A stretch of 64,000 bases of DNA from Cladophialophora immunda (GCF_000835495.1 NW_015622544.1:5732855-5796854); one strand, 5' to 3'; positions 41,016-55,598 are shown, numbered from the stretch's first letter. Program-made: numbers and translations. The notes: a model not told the origin generated them from the sequence alone.

Positions 41016-43955
41016 ATGTCGTCCCAGAAAGAGAGGGCTCGACTCTAGGGGAAGAACCATTGATGAATAACGCCATGTTTTGGAAGACTAGAGACAATGA
41101 ACTCCGGCATAGAGTCCTATGGAGTGTGCCAGATAAACATGAACGAGTGCCGAATACTCGTCTAATGCCATAAAGCATTGGAAAGAGAATCGATCTGCTA
41201 CTAGTCTCCTCACTCCCTTGTGTATATGAGTCTTCCCCCTCAACTGTTAAGGAACTGTGGCACGAGATTGCGATCTCAGCAGTGACTACAACGAAGGGAA
41301 CGATTAACGGCCAGTGCCCAACGTAGACTTTGGAGCATCGTACCCTCTATTTGTGTCCCACAGTGCCTCCTCGAGGCTGCCAGCATTACGGCGGAAGATC
41401 GTAGTGAGAGGTTGTGACTCTGTTGTTGTGCCCTGCTCCAGTGAAATAAAGACCTTTATGCTTGTCGAGCTGCATCCAGCGACGCGCTTGGGCTGGAGAT
41501 AGCAGTCAATAATCCGCGGTCTCTTTCTCGGTTCCAAGCCAGTAAAGGGTAGTGCATGTGCATGGACATATCGGCATCTCTGCACCTTGCCCTACGTGAG
41601 TCGACACGAGGATCTCGAGGGGAAGGGCGAAGCACTCGTCGCCGAGCACCGGGCAATGGTTTGAGTCAAGAGATGGCCTCAGACCTGTCCAGGCCTCTCC
41701 TAAACCTTCCCATGCGAGACGTGCTGACCCTCCTCACAGGTCATGACCAGGAAAAGTATGCCTTTTCTAGCCTGCGGGAAGTGGCCATCGAGGACTTCGA
41801 CCAGAGGAGGGCGAACGGTTGTGACCGGAAACAGGCTTGCGGTATCGGTTCGCTGACACAGGCGGGCTGAAAAGGTCAAGGCCGCGGCATCTCAAGCCGG
41901 ACAGGGTTGCATATCTTCAGCATTGTTCAGCTGGTCGTTTATCTGCGCAGCGGTTAGTTCCATCACGGGACCCGTTCAAGAACCTCAGACGACGATATCC
42001 TCGTTAGCGTGGCCCTGGTGGATTGACCCCGAGACGACTTTTGCTGCCGTCATCGTCACCAAGTTTGCCACTGATACCACCCGCAGCCGCAATGTGTGTA
42101 GATACCGACAATCAGGGCCACCTCTTGTTCAGCTCGAAGCTCACCCTCCCCAGCCACCCTCCGGCGAACCCCGCGAAATCCACAATGAGATGCTAGTGCA
42201 ACGCGCTAAGTACGCGAACGCGGATCGCCGAGGCCGATCAGACGCGTCGACGTAGGGGAAGTACCTCGTTCGTCGCCGTGTAATCACCTCGTGAAAAGGC
42301 AGAATTGAAGGAAGATGTCCGGTTTGTAGATACAACTCGTATTTATTGCAAAGAGCACGGGTTAACTTAAGCTGCACGGGGGAAAGGAACATGGACGAGA
42401 GAACAGAAGAAGGAGAAAAAAAAGAAAATAAATCCAGACGCGTCAAACCAGGGCTGCCATCCCCGCTTTTTCCCTTTCGGCAGTGAACCTCATTTCCCAC
42501 TCTCCTACAAACCGCCCGTTTGCGACTGGGGCTGAATCGATATAAAAACAGCATCGTCCGCATTGGCACCGACTAGGATCTGCATCCTTTTCCCGGCTTC
42601 CCTATCAATGGAATGATGCCCAGAGGACGCTATTACCTAGGCTCGGCTGACAGTTTGATGACTCCAGATGGGACCAGAGCTGGCTCCACGCGTTGTTGAT
42701 CAACAGTACGAGTCAACAATCAGCACAGCTCTTTGCTATATACGGTATGGGATGAACACGCAGGACGAAGGGCGTGGTGAGGATGCATGCGGATGGGATG
42801 TCTTGCACGGGTCTCGCTTGTTGCTGCAGGCCAATGCAACCTGAGGCCGCCATCTGCCCATCTGCCCATCTCATGGCATCCATGCAGTCCCTCGATAGGA
42901 TATGTGTTCCGTGGCCTATCAGTGCTGCTCACCTGGAGGGTCCCTCTGTTCTCCTCCCTAATCGAGCCCAACTTCGTTCTGGGAGTCGCCTCGTAGAGCA
43001 TCCTTAGCTGGTTTCGACTGTTGTTCCACCTCCTCAGTTGCCGTGCCAGTAGACTCCCGAGTCGTTAGTCCCCAGAGGAATACCTCCGGATGTGGACATC
43101 AGCTCCAAGCCCTAAAACCATCGGTGCCGTAAAGTGCGTGCATGACCAAGTGCTAAAACAAAGGTCTGTCCAAGGCCCAAGCTGACCGGCCTCTCGCCAG
43201 GGCGGCACGGGAGAAGCAGCTTGACGTAGGGCTCCATGACTGATGCCCTGAAACGGCCGTTCAACCGACCGTGGCGTTGCCAGGCGGCGGCCTCAAATTT
43301 CTGGCCCAGGCCTGGGGCGCCACGAGCTCGGCCGACTCGAACACACGATCTCGATTGATTGTACCATGCCGTGTGTGAAGCACGCGATCCGTGGCTAGCA
43401 GCTAAGGAACCTGCAATATTCGTAGGGCGGCAGCAGCAATACACAGGAAAGACGATGGCAACGAGAATCTCATGGTAATGTTGTCCTTATTCAGAGCTAC
43501 CTACTTTCAGCTACCTACTTCAGCTGTCGCTGTGGTGTGACGATGGTGATAATGGAATTACTATGATATCAGTGTCAGGGGATGAGGTTCGGCCGTAGAC
43601 ATGATTGATCGACTTGACCATATCAACGCATAGTACTCGAAAACAAAGAGACACGCACAATTGCACAAATTTGCTGCACAAAGAGTCGCTCCCGCCCAGT
43701 TCCTTTTGCTATGGCAAATAACGCCTTTGCGTTTCCCGGATAGCCAGCTGCGCTCCGTGTTTTCAAGCTCAAATCAATGGCCCTCCTCTTCTTGGGTCAT
43801 TATGCGTCATTGCTGGGCAGAAGAAACATTGTATGCTATTCGTTTCAATTCGAGTAGGTCATGGCACAGCAACGCATGTGCCTTTTGGGTGTTTTATCAT
43901 AAGGGGTGATGTGGATTCGCTCACGGCAAAGAATGAGAGGTTGGCAGATTGTCAT
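41016..43955. other. Gene-poor region, 2.9 kb
   Basis: I find no gene I can support. Frames of up to 142 codons on either strand (for example 41556-41870 plus, 42141-42569 minus) show no domain and no consistent splice partners. The left part is the TSR4 3' UTR and the right part the 3' side of the Whi5-like gene. A tRNA-like TTCGAGT near 43335 on the minus strand lacks a paired T-stem. Confidence 0.5.
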
Positions 43956-45118
43956 TCACGACCTTGGAATCAGCTCGTCACCAAGTTGCAGAGCCAGGCC
44001 CTTGCTGGCCGAAGCCTTTCGTGGCAGAGTTGGACTGCCTGACGGAGGCTGCAACGTATCGAAGTTCAAGCTTCTTCGTGAAAACCGGTTGGGAGTCTTG
44101 CTAACGTTTGGAGTTCGGCTCCCCCATTGAGCCGGTGCAGGTGAAGGAGTGACATTGCAGAAGTCGGCCAGGTTGAACGTCTGGCCAGGGGTTTGTAGAG
44201 CGCCATTGAACAACCCAAGATGAGTGCCCGGTGTGGTCATCACCGAAGACGGAAGGTGCGAATGTTGTGAAGGCGGGGTTGAAGGTGGCTCCTTAGAGGA
44301 ATCCGAGGGTCTGTGGATGTTGATAGCCGGTGAACGAGAAGGTGAATTGGCCAGATAAAGAAGTAGATCGGCGCCGGATTGCTTGGAGTTGCCGTTCAAG
44401 AAACGTTTCATGGGAGGGGGTGTTCGAGGAGGCGACGAGGACAAAATGCTGCTTGACGGTTCGTTGCCGAAAGCAGGCATCGGGAGGTCATGATCATCGT
44501 CATCAGAATGGACATCAAACATGGGAGAGTCGTCATTGGCAAGTTGAGGCGTCCTAGCAGATTCCGTATGAAATAGTGGGTGCTCCTGAAAGGACTGTGC
44601 CCGATTCAAAAGAGGGGAAGACTGAGGCAGCCGGTGATCTTGCTTCCATGTCAACGTGCTTGACTGTCTGTCGACACCGGTTGCAGAGGACGACCGGACT
44701 CTTTTCCTCGCAGCGAATGGGGGCTCGGGGATTTTGAAGGCTGAGTTGGAGGGTTTCGAAAACCGGTTATTGGCAATGGAAGAGGTAGGGACGAATTCGT
44801 CGTCGGATCCAGATGAGGTATCACAGGGGAGGTCTTCCTCCAGAAACGGTCTCTTCCTCTTTAGCTTCTCGGTGAACTCGGGTTCGATCGAGGCAAGTGT
44901 TCGATCCTGCCAGCCATTTTGAGCCTTGAAGCTTGCAAAGGCCAGACAGTCTTGGAGGTTTCGAGCAACCTGTGGAGGAGGTTCAGTCAGTCAGGAGGGG
45001 ACCTCCCAGAGAAGGTCTTGTGAGCAGGTTGGATTTGAGTTACCTTTGCAATTTCCACTCTCCGCAGCACCTTTTCTGCTACTTCAGCTGCAGCATGCGG
45101 ATGCTGGTCAGAGGTCAT
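43956..45118 (-). CDS. Whi5/Nrm1-type G1/S transcription repressor
   Basis: Two exons, read downward: 45118-45044 and 44969-43956; 362 aa, phase-0 junction, intron GTAACT...CCACAG with a CTGAC branch. The N-terminus (MTSDQHPHAAAEVAEKVLRR, then ARNLQDCLAFASFKAQNGWQ) is helical. The protein is otherwise disordered and rich in SP/TP sites (LPQSSPLLNR, SSSPPRTPPPMKR, NSPSRSPAIN), candidates for CDK phosphorylation. The family core (GTB motif) is visible as ADLLLYLANSPSRSP and, near residue 310, TFNLADFCNVTPSPAPAQW. In yeast, Whi5 and Nrm1 bind SBF/MBF at G1/S promoters and are removed by CDK phosphorylation. The two cannot be told apart here. It stands alone between two long non-coding stretches. 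Confidence 0.78.
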
Positions 45119-48100
45119 GTTGTTGCAGAGATTGTGAGAGACCAGCATGAGGGATAGGCCTCCGAGGGGGTTTTTTAAGGAGGAGAAGGGAGAGGATTTT
45201 GCCAAATATGTGTGGTGTTGCCCCGGGACGTCAATGCGCAGGCTAGGAAAGAATTGAAGTCAAGCTGGTTTAATTCCTGCTATGGATCCAGACTCGGGCT
45301 GGCGATTCGTGGGTCACAGCGCCAGGGTAGCCGGGTGCGACTGCGCTATGTTCAATGGGCGGTGCTCGGGTCCAGTTCGGCTCACTGAAGGATTGAGGTC
45401 ATGCTGGAGGATGGGATGTCGAGACGGAACAGAGCCTGGAAGGACGAAAGGACAGACAGAGAGCAAGAGACTGCAGAGGATAAAAAAGAAAGTGGACGGC
45501 TGAGCAATAAGTTCCAGGAGAGTGAGTGAGTGGTAGAGGAATGTTGGTGGCAGCGAAGTTGACCTGCACGGTGAATGGCCTGGATTAAGTTAATTGGACT
45601 CGCAGCACAGGCTGGGCCTCCTACTGGAGGCCGCCCGAGACTCAGAGCGGCAACTGTGGAGGGCGGACGAGGGGTGCCCTCGTTGGAGCCGACGCTGGTG
45701 GCACTGGCGGCACGTTCTGGGTAAAGGCCGCTAAGGCAGCTAAAGGGCGAGTGGATTGAGGCCGTCCATTTGCAGCTCCGGCTCGCCTGTGGCTGGTGAT
45801 GGTGTCAAACTCATTGGCTGCTTAGCAGCTAATTACGCAGGGCCTACGCTTTTTACCTGAGACTCCTGCTTGCAGTGCTTGGAGCTTACCGACTGGCTGT
45901 GAAATTGGCCGCGGTGCTGGTCGCATGCGCCTTTGCAGCTTCCTCCAGCCATACGAGCCCGCCATGCTCATCCCATTTCAAACCTATGTTTGCACGGGCT
46001 CCAATGACGCCTGCGACCTGAGTTCCTGTTCTACTGTTTCCTCATCACCTTGGTCGCCTCTGCTCTAGCGGTTGCAGGTGCTAACTCCCCCCCTAAGGCT
46101 ATTGCTGCCGGTTTCTGTGTCTCGTGTGCCCTGATACCCGGTCGAACAACCCGCCTCCTTGGGTCCCACTGCCGTGACCGCAAGTCGATCTGCTTGTTCC
46201 GAGATTTTATGACACGGCTGGGACATTGACTGAGGTGCTGTCATCCACACCGTCCAACATCTGAGATAGGAAGAAACCGTAATTCACAAATTTCCTCCTT
46301 TTCCATGTCGGGTGCGGGTGTCGGTGACAAGCCAAAGCCATCTTCTTGGATCTGGGGAAGAATGACTACGGGCAGCACTGGTACCTCCTTAAAGCAGTGT
46401 AGCTTTCACCGTGTCAGGCCAGGAACCAGGCAGTGGGCACCGATGAACACACTATGCAAAGCATGACTAACTCAATCTCGGCCGTCTGACCTCATTCAAG
46501 ACCTCATTGTTGCCCGCATTGAAGAGGGCAAACGGTCGTGCTTTGATCGAGGGGAACCCCCTGATCCAGGTTCAAACGGAGATAACTTGCTGATCAGGTC
46601 AATATTGGGCGCACATTCTCTGAAAAGTATAGGTTCGGGAGTATTCAAGTAGCCACCAGGAGAAGATGCCAGAGAACAAAAAAGGAACATCTTCGGCTCC
46701 GCGATCCGAATGTGAAAATTGCCATGGAGAACTAAGTCTCGGGATTGACATCCCTCAGGTTTGTCGTGCGACAAAGAATCGGAGGAATTGTCAACCTTCC
46801 ATTCTTTGTCGGGGCATATAGGGAGTACTTTGGACAAGAACTCCCTACTTGTGTGAGACAAGAGTCTGCCAGCGTCAGGCAGGTAGCAAGCTGAACCGTC
46901 ATTCCTGACGCTTGTACATAAACCACCGTCGATAACAAGCTGTGAAGACCCCATTCCGCGCATCTCCTTGATGGAACCGACTCCAGACTTGTGCTCCGTG
47001 TGTGTACGAGGTACTCTATATATGCGTGTCCGTTGGGTGGCTGCTTAGGAGGCGAGAGCAGGGGCATCGATATGCCCTACCAAGCCGATCTCCTGTGGCT
47101 TTCATACCCACAGTATGGAGTTCTGTTGAAATTGCACTCTGATATCCCCTTTCAGTAGGGGCAGCCGCGTTCTCGGATGGGATCTCAGGGCAAAAATTTG
47201 GCTTTCCCCTGTTTTGACAGAACCGGCGGTATGGGTAGGTGTGCAAATCAGACATCCAGTTCCAGCTCAATAGGTTCCTAGAGATTGTTCTCGTCCTCAT
47301 CGGGCATGGACAGGAGGAAGACGCTGAGTGGATCGCAATGTTGCTGGAACGAGACGGAGGACAAGGCATGGCCAACGCCGATTATCTCTGGGCGCTACGC
47401 CAACCACATGTTCTTACAGCGATTTCCAGCTGTTCCAAGCTGCCTTCCCGACGTCATCGCCCGTGAAAAGTGCCCACAGATGCCCACCACGCCCACAACT
47501 GCATAGCTTGTCCGGGGCGCCAGTCCCTAAATAGCTTAAGCAACAGGCCCCTCACTGCCCCCAAAGGCCCCCAAGCCGGCCAAAGCAACAGGGGCACATG
47601 TGTGCGGTTGGCAAACAGGCGCTCGCCGCTGTGGCCCAGGCTGCCAGGGCATCGCGATTGCGCATTTTGCGCATTCCTTTCCCCACCTTTATCATCTGCC
47701 ATCCTTGTTGCATGCGGTGGCTTTCCAGCCAAGCTGATTGCACGATGCCCGGCTTGCGCTGCTGCCCTCAGAGCCTGGTGCTCTCTCTGGCGAATCGCAC
47801 CTGCTGGCGGCAACGCATGTCTTGCAAACAACCACGGTTCGAACTGGCCCTTCCATCTGCTGCAAGAAGCTGCATTTCCGTCCGCTGCTACCCAGAATAT
47901 CCATAGCTGCGGGCTTTGGGCTCACTAACGTCCCCAAGCATTGTCCAAGTCGCAAGTCCGGGCGATGACACCTTCTCGTCGCCATTTCAGCTTGGTGCTT
48001 ATCGTCGAATTGGCGATCGTTGTTCTCTTCATCTTACCCTCAACCTCGTCCTCATCCTCATCCTCATCCTAATCGACTGCTCTCGTTCTCTCCTGGTCGC

Positions 48101-48373
48101 TCGTTTGTCTGCTCAAACTGTCCGAGCGGAGCGTCGTCTACTCTGCTCTGCTTCTGCTGTGAGACTTTCGCAGCCAATTGTCACTTCGGATAAAAGCTCC
48201 ATTGCACATGCATGTGCGTGCGGTCGTTACATCCTACCGTTAATTTTCACTTTGCGGTCATCATCAGCAGCACCCTCCGGTTACACCGCCGCCGAACTCC
48301 CTCCCTTGCACTGTCTCTCAGATCTATGATTGACTGATTAACGCCCTCAACTTCCATCCCCCCCTCAGGAGCC
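45119..48373. other. Gene-poor region, 3.3 kb, divergent promoters
   Basis: It lies between the divergent Whi5-like and metallopeptidase genes. No supportable gene; frames such as 46496-46963 (minus, 155 codons) lack domains. Its right 400 bp is pyrimidine-rich with a CCTCAT repeat, typical of a 5' UTR. It may hold long 5' leaders or non-coding transcripts. Confidence 0.5.
48044..48070 (+). repeat. CCTCAT microsatellite, about 4.5 units
   Basis: CCTCGT followed by three CCTCAT units and a partial one, in a pyrimidine-rich stretch 300 bp upstream of the metallopeptidase ATG, probably in its leader. Confidence 0.7.
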
Positions 48374-51007
48374 ATGCCCTTCTTCAAAGAGCTACGCCGA
48401 CGGTCAAAAGCGAGCTTCCGAACCTCCGATTCTTCAACAGAATCCAATGGCACCGTTCCGACCGCAAAGTCGTCCTCTACTCTTAACTCCGCCCCCGGAA
48501 GCGCAACACCACCCTCTACATATCACGCCAATGGCTCCTCTTACAATGTGTTGGGCACGGTAAAGACAAATGGCGACACTCCGCCTCCGGTACCTCAGAG
48601 ACCTAATGTGACGGTACCGAATTCCAACAGAAACAGTATGATAGTAAGTCTCCTGGAACAACTTGAGCAAACTGTGCCAATGGGCTGACCGCAAGCAGAC
48701 GCTGTCCCCTTCCGGCTCGAATGGGACAATACGAGTTCCTCCACCGACCTCTGCATATGCGCCTAAAATCACTTCAGTCATGGATAATTCGGTGGTATGT
48801 GCCGGTTCAATGAGTTGGGGGATATGAGGCTCACAGACGGCGTACAGGTCTACCATAAAGTACTGTTGGTCAATGGAGAAATTGGCGATCCTAATCAGAA
48901 ACCCATGGATGGCAATCTGACAGTCCATCACGACAAGGAAGGACAGGCATTCCCTCCCACGAACTGGCCTGTGTCCGACTCATACTTCAAAGCGCTGGTC
49001 TACCTCTCGCCTGGCTGGAACAGAATCCGTTTTGACTTTACCTCGCCGAAATTGAGCCATCACAGCACGGGATCCACGCCGACGATGCACTCTTCCTATA
49101 TGATGCTGAACTACCTGCCGTTGAATAGCGCACCGCCTCTGCAGCTTGTCATCCTAGTCGGAAGGGATTCACCCTGTACATATGACGCTGCCCCCCAGAG
49201 AATACAAAATGAGGGCAATGATCTGTCCATGGCCGTCAGAAAATTTCGAATGGCCGCTCACCTGTGGCAGACATTTACCGCAGAACAGATGTATCGACAC
49301 AAATTCGGTCGCAGATGTTTCAGATTCGAGGAAGAATGGCAGACCGGCACACTTTCCATGAGAGATTGGGAAATGGGAATCATGAAAAATGAAACTAGGA
49401 TTCATGTCGTCCGGGCGGACAAGACTACCGCGGAATTGCAGGATCTGCAGTATGCGCAGCAACACTCGCCAGCAGCCAAGAAAGGAGAGCTTTACTCAAT
49501 TGCAGCGGATGCTGTCAAGAAGTATTTCAACATGAGGCCAGGTCAGAAGCAGTATGTGGCTTGTCTCCTTCTTGACGCCCACTGGGATCCAGAAGTCGGA
49601 ACAATCAGGGGCCATGCTGCTCTCGGCGGTACTGGAGATGAACTTGGCTTAGCCATTTTCGGTTCACATGCTCTTCAGAGCTATCCCTCTTGTATCGAGG
49701 AAGTGGTGCCAGCCTTCATGGATTGCACACGGACAGACACCAAGTACGTGGCCAACGATTGCAATGAATCCGGGAGCAGCTGGGAAGCTGCAAACATTGG
49801 TATTGGCGCACATCTGCACGAGGTCGGCCATCTTTTCGGCTGTCCGCACCAGGAAAACGGAGTCATGCTCAGGGACTATGTACGGTTGAACCGCACATTC
49901 TTGGTCAAGGAACCATACTCGACGAGAACGAAGTCCCAAGGTCTCAAGGTCTGTCGTCAAGAAGACGAGTGCGGTTGGCATCGGTTAGACGTGCTCCGAT
50001 TCCGGTATCATCCCTGCTTCAGACTTCCGAGCGATGAACCTCTGCCACAAGACGACAGCATACAATACTTTCCAGTCGGCAACGGGCGCGTGATCTGTTC
50101 TGCTCCCTCAGGGATTTCATTCATTGAGATACGGACCGAAGGAGACGAGCTGTGCAGGCAATGGATCGACTTTACCAATGCTGATCCCCGACACAGTGCA
50201 ACTCCCAGACAAATCACGGTGGCAGAGGCAGACATCCGCGGACGTCTACCCGAAGACAAGAAGAAGGTCAAGTTGTCTTTGACGATCTTCTGTGGTAGTT
50301 CCCGGAGTGAAAAGATCGAAGATCTAGATGACCTCTTGTCGAAGAAATACATTGTGAGCCTGCCACATGTCAAGCAGGCACCGAAGCGTGATGAAGGCTT
50401 GACAATGAACGCGTTGAACAATGTTGTAGGACTGGGCAAATCCTTCGACTCACGACTCGGATTTCGAAGCAAGAAGCTCGGACACTCCCAGCTGGAAGGT
50501 TCGAAGCCAGAAGAGCTGATCCTAGAAAGCGTTCATCTTCAGACAAAGCTTTTGACTTCGGTCAAATTTTATCATGGCTATGCGCTGGACGGCATTGAAT
50601 TCTGTTATGAAGATGGCCATAGTCAACTATTCGGCAAGAGGGGTGGCAAACCCGGCGGTGACGAATTCTTCCTTGGTGAGTTGGAGGTGTGTAGGTACGA
50701 TGTTTCAGAGATCTAACATCCGCAGATACGCGGCGCGGCGAAACCATTCTCGGCTTTTATGTGCGTGCCGGGCTCTGGATCGACGGTGTTGAGATTCTGA
50801 CAAGCACTGGCCGAAGATCGGGTGTGTTTGGGAATGCAACTGGAGGATCAGGGTATGTCCAAGCGATCCATACTATATGTTTCTCCAGTGTTGTTCTGAC
50901 CAGACGACAGACATACTTTGATGGCGCCCCGGGGATACAGTCTTGCCGGGATTTCGGGAAGTTGTGGGCCGTGGATAGACGGCTTCCAGATTATCATCAC
51001 ACGCTAA
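48374..51007 (+). CDS. Zn metallopeptidase with jacalin-like C-terminal domain (yeast YIL108W type)
   Basis: Five exons: 48374-48643, 48699-48794, 48848-50675, 50726-50852 and 50911-51007; 805 aa. The N-terminal 120 residues are basic then Ser/Thr/Pro-rich and cytosolic, with no signal peptide. The peptidase domain spans about 130-530; zinc ligands are in HLHEVGHLFGCPH (HExxH plus a third His), followed by EVGH-type MLRDYVRLNRTF. The last two exons complete a lectin-like beta-prism: VKFYHGYALDGIEFCYEDG, RAGLWIDGVEILTSTGR and GYSLAGISGSCGPWIDGFQI. Without them the jacalin-like fold would be cut. Fungal members, including yeast YIL108W, are putative zinc metalloproteases without known substrate. 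The jacalin-like part suggests carbohydrate binding. Confidence 0.87.
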
Positions 51008-52041
51008 TGTCACCTTGGAGACGATTGCGCATTGATGACGAACACAACTACATACAATACCCTCCGACGGACGTCGACTTGTATGATTTCGGAATGGAAA
51101 TGTCCCACACTTGCAACGGGCGATAATCGTTTTGAATGGCTTGGCGATTAGTCGATATTGGTTCATTTCGACATTATACGGGATATTAATGTTGCTTCAC
51201 GCCTTGTACGGAACAAAACCATCGGGAGGGACACAGTTAGCCAGGCATACGACGACGGCAAAAGAATACACATACAAAAGGACAACGGGGGACTATTTTA
51301 CAATAATGAAGAGGTACGATTTCCACCGGTTGGAGACAATCTCGACAGCGATTAGAGAACAGCCATGTCAGCAGAAATCCGCCCAGGCCACAAGATATTG
51401 TGTCGGGGGGGATGTACGCATTTGCAGCCTCTGAAGCAAGTTGCAGATGGCAGGGCACTCCGACGGACCAGGAGAGATCCGACTGGAAGGTGCCCTGTGC
51501 CTTCTACTCATGAGCTACTGGCGGATGAGCCAAGTTGAGCACCGACTCCTGGCCTGATTCTGCTTCATAATAGACATTAATGGGAATTCTAATTAATGGC
51601 TTGGTAGTGGTATCCTTGCGCTGCGTAACCAACCTCGGATCGGGACTAGCTCAGCCTTGCTGAGCTCGTTTCCTCGATGCTAAACTGGAATCAATGACGA
51701 TCAATGCGAGCTCCTTGCAGATCCGCACGGCTCGTGACGTGTACATTCGGATGCCCTGGATATTATGCATTCTGCCGGCATCAGTGAGTTGCGCTCGTCC
51801 CGCAGCTGTGATACTCATTTTGGCAGTTCACGCGCTGCGTCGACTCCGCTAGCATGAATCCCCAACAACTCGCAATACTATGACGCATGGATGAAGGGCG
51901 ACCGGGATATTTTCCGTAAGTTGAGCATGGCCTTGGGCTCATTATTAGTATCGTCTGCTCGATGTATGAAGGTAGGATTGCTCTTCCAATTGCTGCTTCC
52001 TCGAGGCTATTCCGTCTGTCTAAGTTGGGAAGTTGAGCAGT
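51008..52041. other. Intergenic region
   Basis: 1.0 kb between two plus-strand genes. Short frames only; the right part should be the MRJP-like promoter. Nothing else recognised. Confidence 0.5.
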
Positions 52042-53367
52042 ATGGGCAAGATCAGTCTCTGTGCCGCGGGCCTGGCGTTGGCCAGCTTCGCAATGGCACA
52101 AGACGCCAGCCTGACTCAAGATAACACTATCGCCACCTACGGACTTGTCTCCAACAACTCCAGATTCGATACGATTCTGCGCGTGGACAATGGGACCTAT
52201 GGCCCTGCCGTCGAAGAAGTGCATTATTTCTATAAATACTGGCCCATTGGCATCGCCGTGTCCAGCACCTCGAGAATCTTTGTCTGTTACACCCGTGGCG
52301 ACTACGAATACACCGTTGCCGAAGTCAACAGCACGACTTCTGAGACGCCTTTCCCGTCTGCCGGTCTGAACTTACCTCCTGATGCACTCAACACAACTTT
52401 CAACAGGATTGACTTCGGAAGTGCGAATTCCACCGGCCTGATCAGTGTGCAGGCGCTCTACATCACTCCTGCAACCTCTTCAGGCCGACCGGAAACGCTG
52501 TGGCTGTTGGACACAGGCCGGCCGACCACCCAGTCCTCTTCTGGGAGCTACACGATGCCGTACGCGCAGCCGGGTGGGCCAAAAATTGTGGGCGTCAATT
52601 TGTCGAACAACACCGTCTACGCGACCTACACCTTTCCGTCCACTGTACATTATCCCGACTCATATATGAACGACATCCGCTTCGATCTTCGAGCCGGGAA
52701 CGAAATCGCCTATATCGTGGACTCGAGCAACGAAGGCCGCAATGGGTTTATCATGCTGAATCTCACGGACGGCACGTCGTGGCGGAGGTTGACGCAGCAT
52801 CCGTCAGTGCTGCGTATATACAATGCATTGCCGAGCTATCAGGGCCATCCATTCTACTACCGCAACCCGGGCATGAGCATCTCGCATCAACAAGAGGGCT
52901 TTGACGGCATCCAGATCTCCCCGGACGGTGACTACATCTACTACTCGCCACTGACATCGCAGAACCTCTACCGCATACCGACCGCTAACTTACTGTTACA
53001 GGACAGTCAAAGCCCGCTCGCCGAACAAGCAGCGTCCAACAACGTCTCGTGGCTCGGCCAACGTGGAGGTGAAGCCAATGGCTTCGAGGGCGATAGTCAT
53101 GGCCTGGTCTACATGCTCATGCCCACCCACAATGCCATCTACTACTACGATCCCGCAGACCTGCAAGTTCACGGATTCATACGAGATCCTAGGATCCTGT
53201 GGCCTGACAGCGCGAGCGTCGCGGAAGACGGATACTTCTACGTTATAATCAATCAGCTGCCGTATCAGGACGAGTGGAACAACGGGGCAAATCTAAGGCA
53301 GTTTCCGGGGGCAATTCTGAGGGCCAAGTTGTTAAATAATGCGACCAAGATCACGTCGTTGGGATAG
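52042..53367 (+). CDS. Secreted major royal jelly protein (yellow)-like protein
   Basis: Intronless, 441 aa from the ATG at 52042 (MGKISLCAAGLALASFAMA, a clear signal peptide with cleavage before QDAS). The body is one six-bladed propeller of the MRJP/yellow family: YYKYWPIGIAVSSTSRIF-like first blade, ISVQALYITPATSSGRPETL, LWLLDTG, SYMNDIRFDLRAGNEIAYIV, DSSNEGRNGFIMLNLTDG, GFDGIQISPDGDYIYYSPL, NLYRIPT. Many NxS/T sequons fit secretion. Insect yellow proteins act in melanin chemistry or bind amines; the fungal role is unknown. Start choice: two GTG/ATG candidates lie within 10 nt and only the ATG suits a eukaryote. Confidence 0.85.
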   Translation: MGKISLCAAGLALASFAMAQDASLTQDNTIATYGLVSNNSRFDTILRVDNGTYGPAVEEVHYFYKYWPIGIAVSSTSRIFVCYTRGDYEYTVAEVNSTTSETPFPSAGLNLPPDALNTTFNRIDFGSANSTGLISVQALYITPATSSGRPETLWLLDTGRPTTQSSSGSYTMPYAQPGGPKIVGVNLSNNTVYATYTFPSTVHYPDSYMNDIRFDLRAGNEIAYIVDSSNEGRNGFIMLNLTDGTSWRRLTQHPSVLRIYNALPSYQGHPFYYRNPGMSISHQQEGFDGIQISPDGDYIYYSPLTSQNLYRIPTANLLLQDSQSPLAEQAASNNVSWLGQRGGEANGFEGDSHGLVYMLMPTHNAIYYYDPADLQVHGFIRDPRILWPDSASVAEDGYFYVIINQLPYQDEWNNGANLRQFPGAILRAKLLNNATKITSLG

Positions 53368-53886
53368 CCCGAGACAAATTCAAGGGCCTTGACATGAGCA
53401 CCCTAGGTTCTGATTTTTTGGGCTGTCGACGGCCGTTTGCATTCGCTCTTGGTAGAAAGAATAGGGAAACAAGATACGAAGGATGCAGAGAGTATGAAGA
53501 TCGTGTATAACATCTCCAACCGGTGAATTGTACTTAAGAGATGCTCTTAGCGTCATCAATAGGTACGAAGAGGATTAGTAATCGCAGGCACAGCTGCCAA
53601 GCGGGGGTTTTCAACCACATCCCATCACCGCCAAAACGCTCAGTACAAACTTCCTCAATCCCAATCCCTGCTGAGAGTTCGGTGGCCATTCATCACCATA
53701 GCGTGCATCGCGTGGAATGTCGAAATGGGGACGAAAACTCCGCAAAATGAACATCGTAGAAACTATGGTATGTGCTGACGCCACCTCCGAGATGCCCCAA
53801 GTCATGTATCTGATGAAAGGTTTCAAGGCGACTCGCCCAACTCTGATGGGACCTGTCACGTCGGTGGTGAGCCCCGGGGCTCTCAC
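53368..53886. other. Intergenic region
   Basis: 519 bp between two plus-strand genes; promoter side of MetAP2. The MetAP2 frame is open upstream of its ATG to a TGA at 53776, without another ATG. Confidence 0.45.

Positions 53887-55598
<1,712 letters not shown>

Noticed and set aside
41556..41870. 104-codon plus frame
   Set aside because: Part looks protein-like (SRPLLNLPMRDVLTLL), but no family, no splice partner and no support from neighbours.
43310..43375. tRNA-like sequence on the minus strand (TTCGAGT loop)
   Set aside because: The T-stem pairs at only three of five positions and no acceptor stem or A-box fits.
46496..46963. 155-codon minus frame
   Set aside because: No domain or signal; surroundings are non-coding in character.
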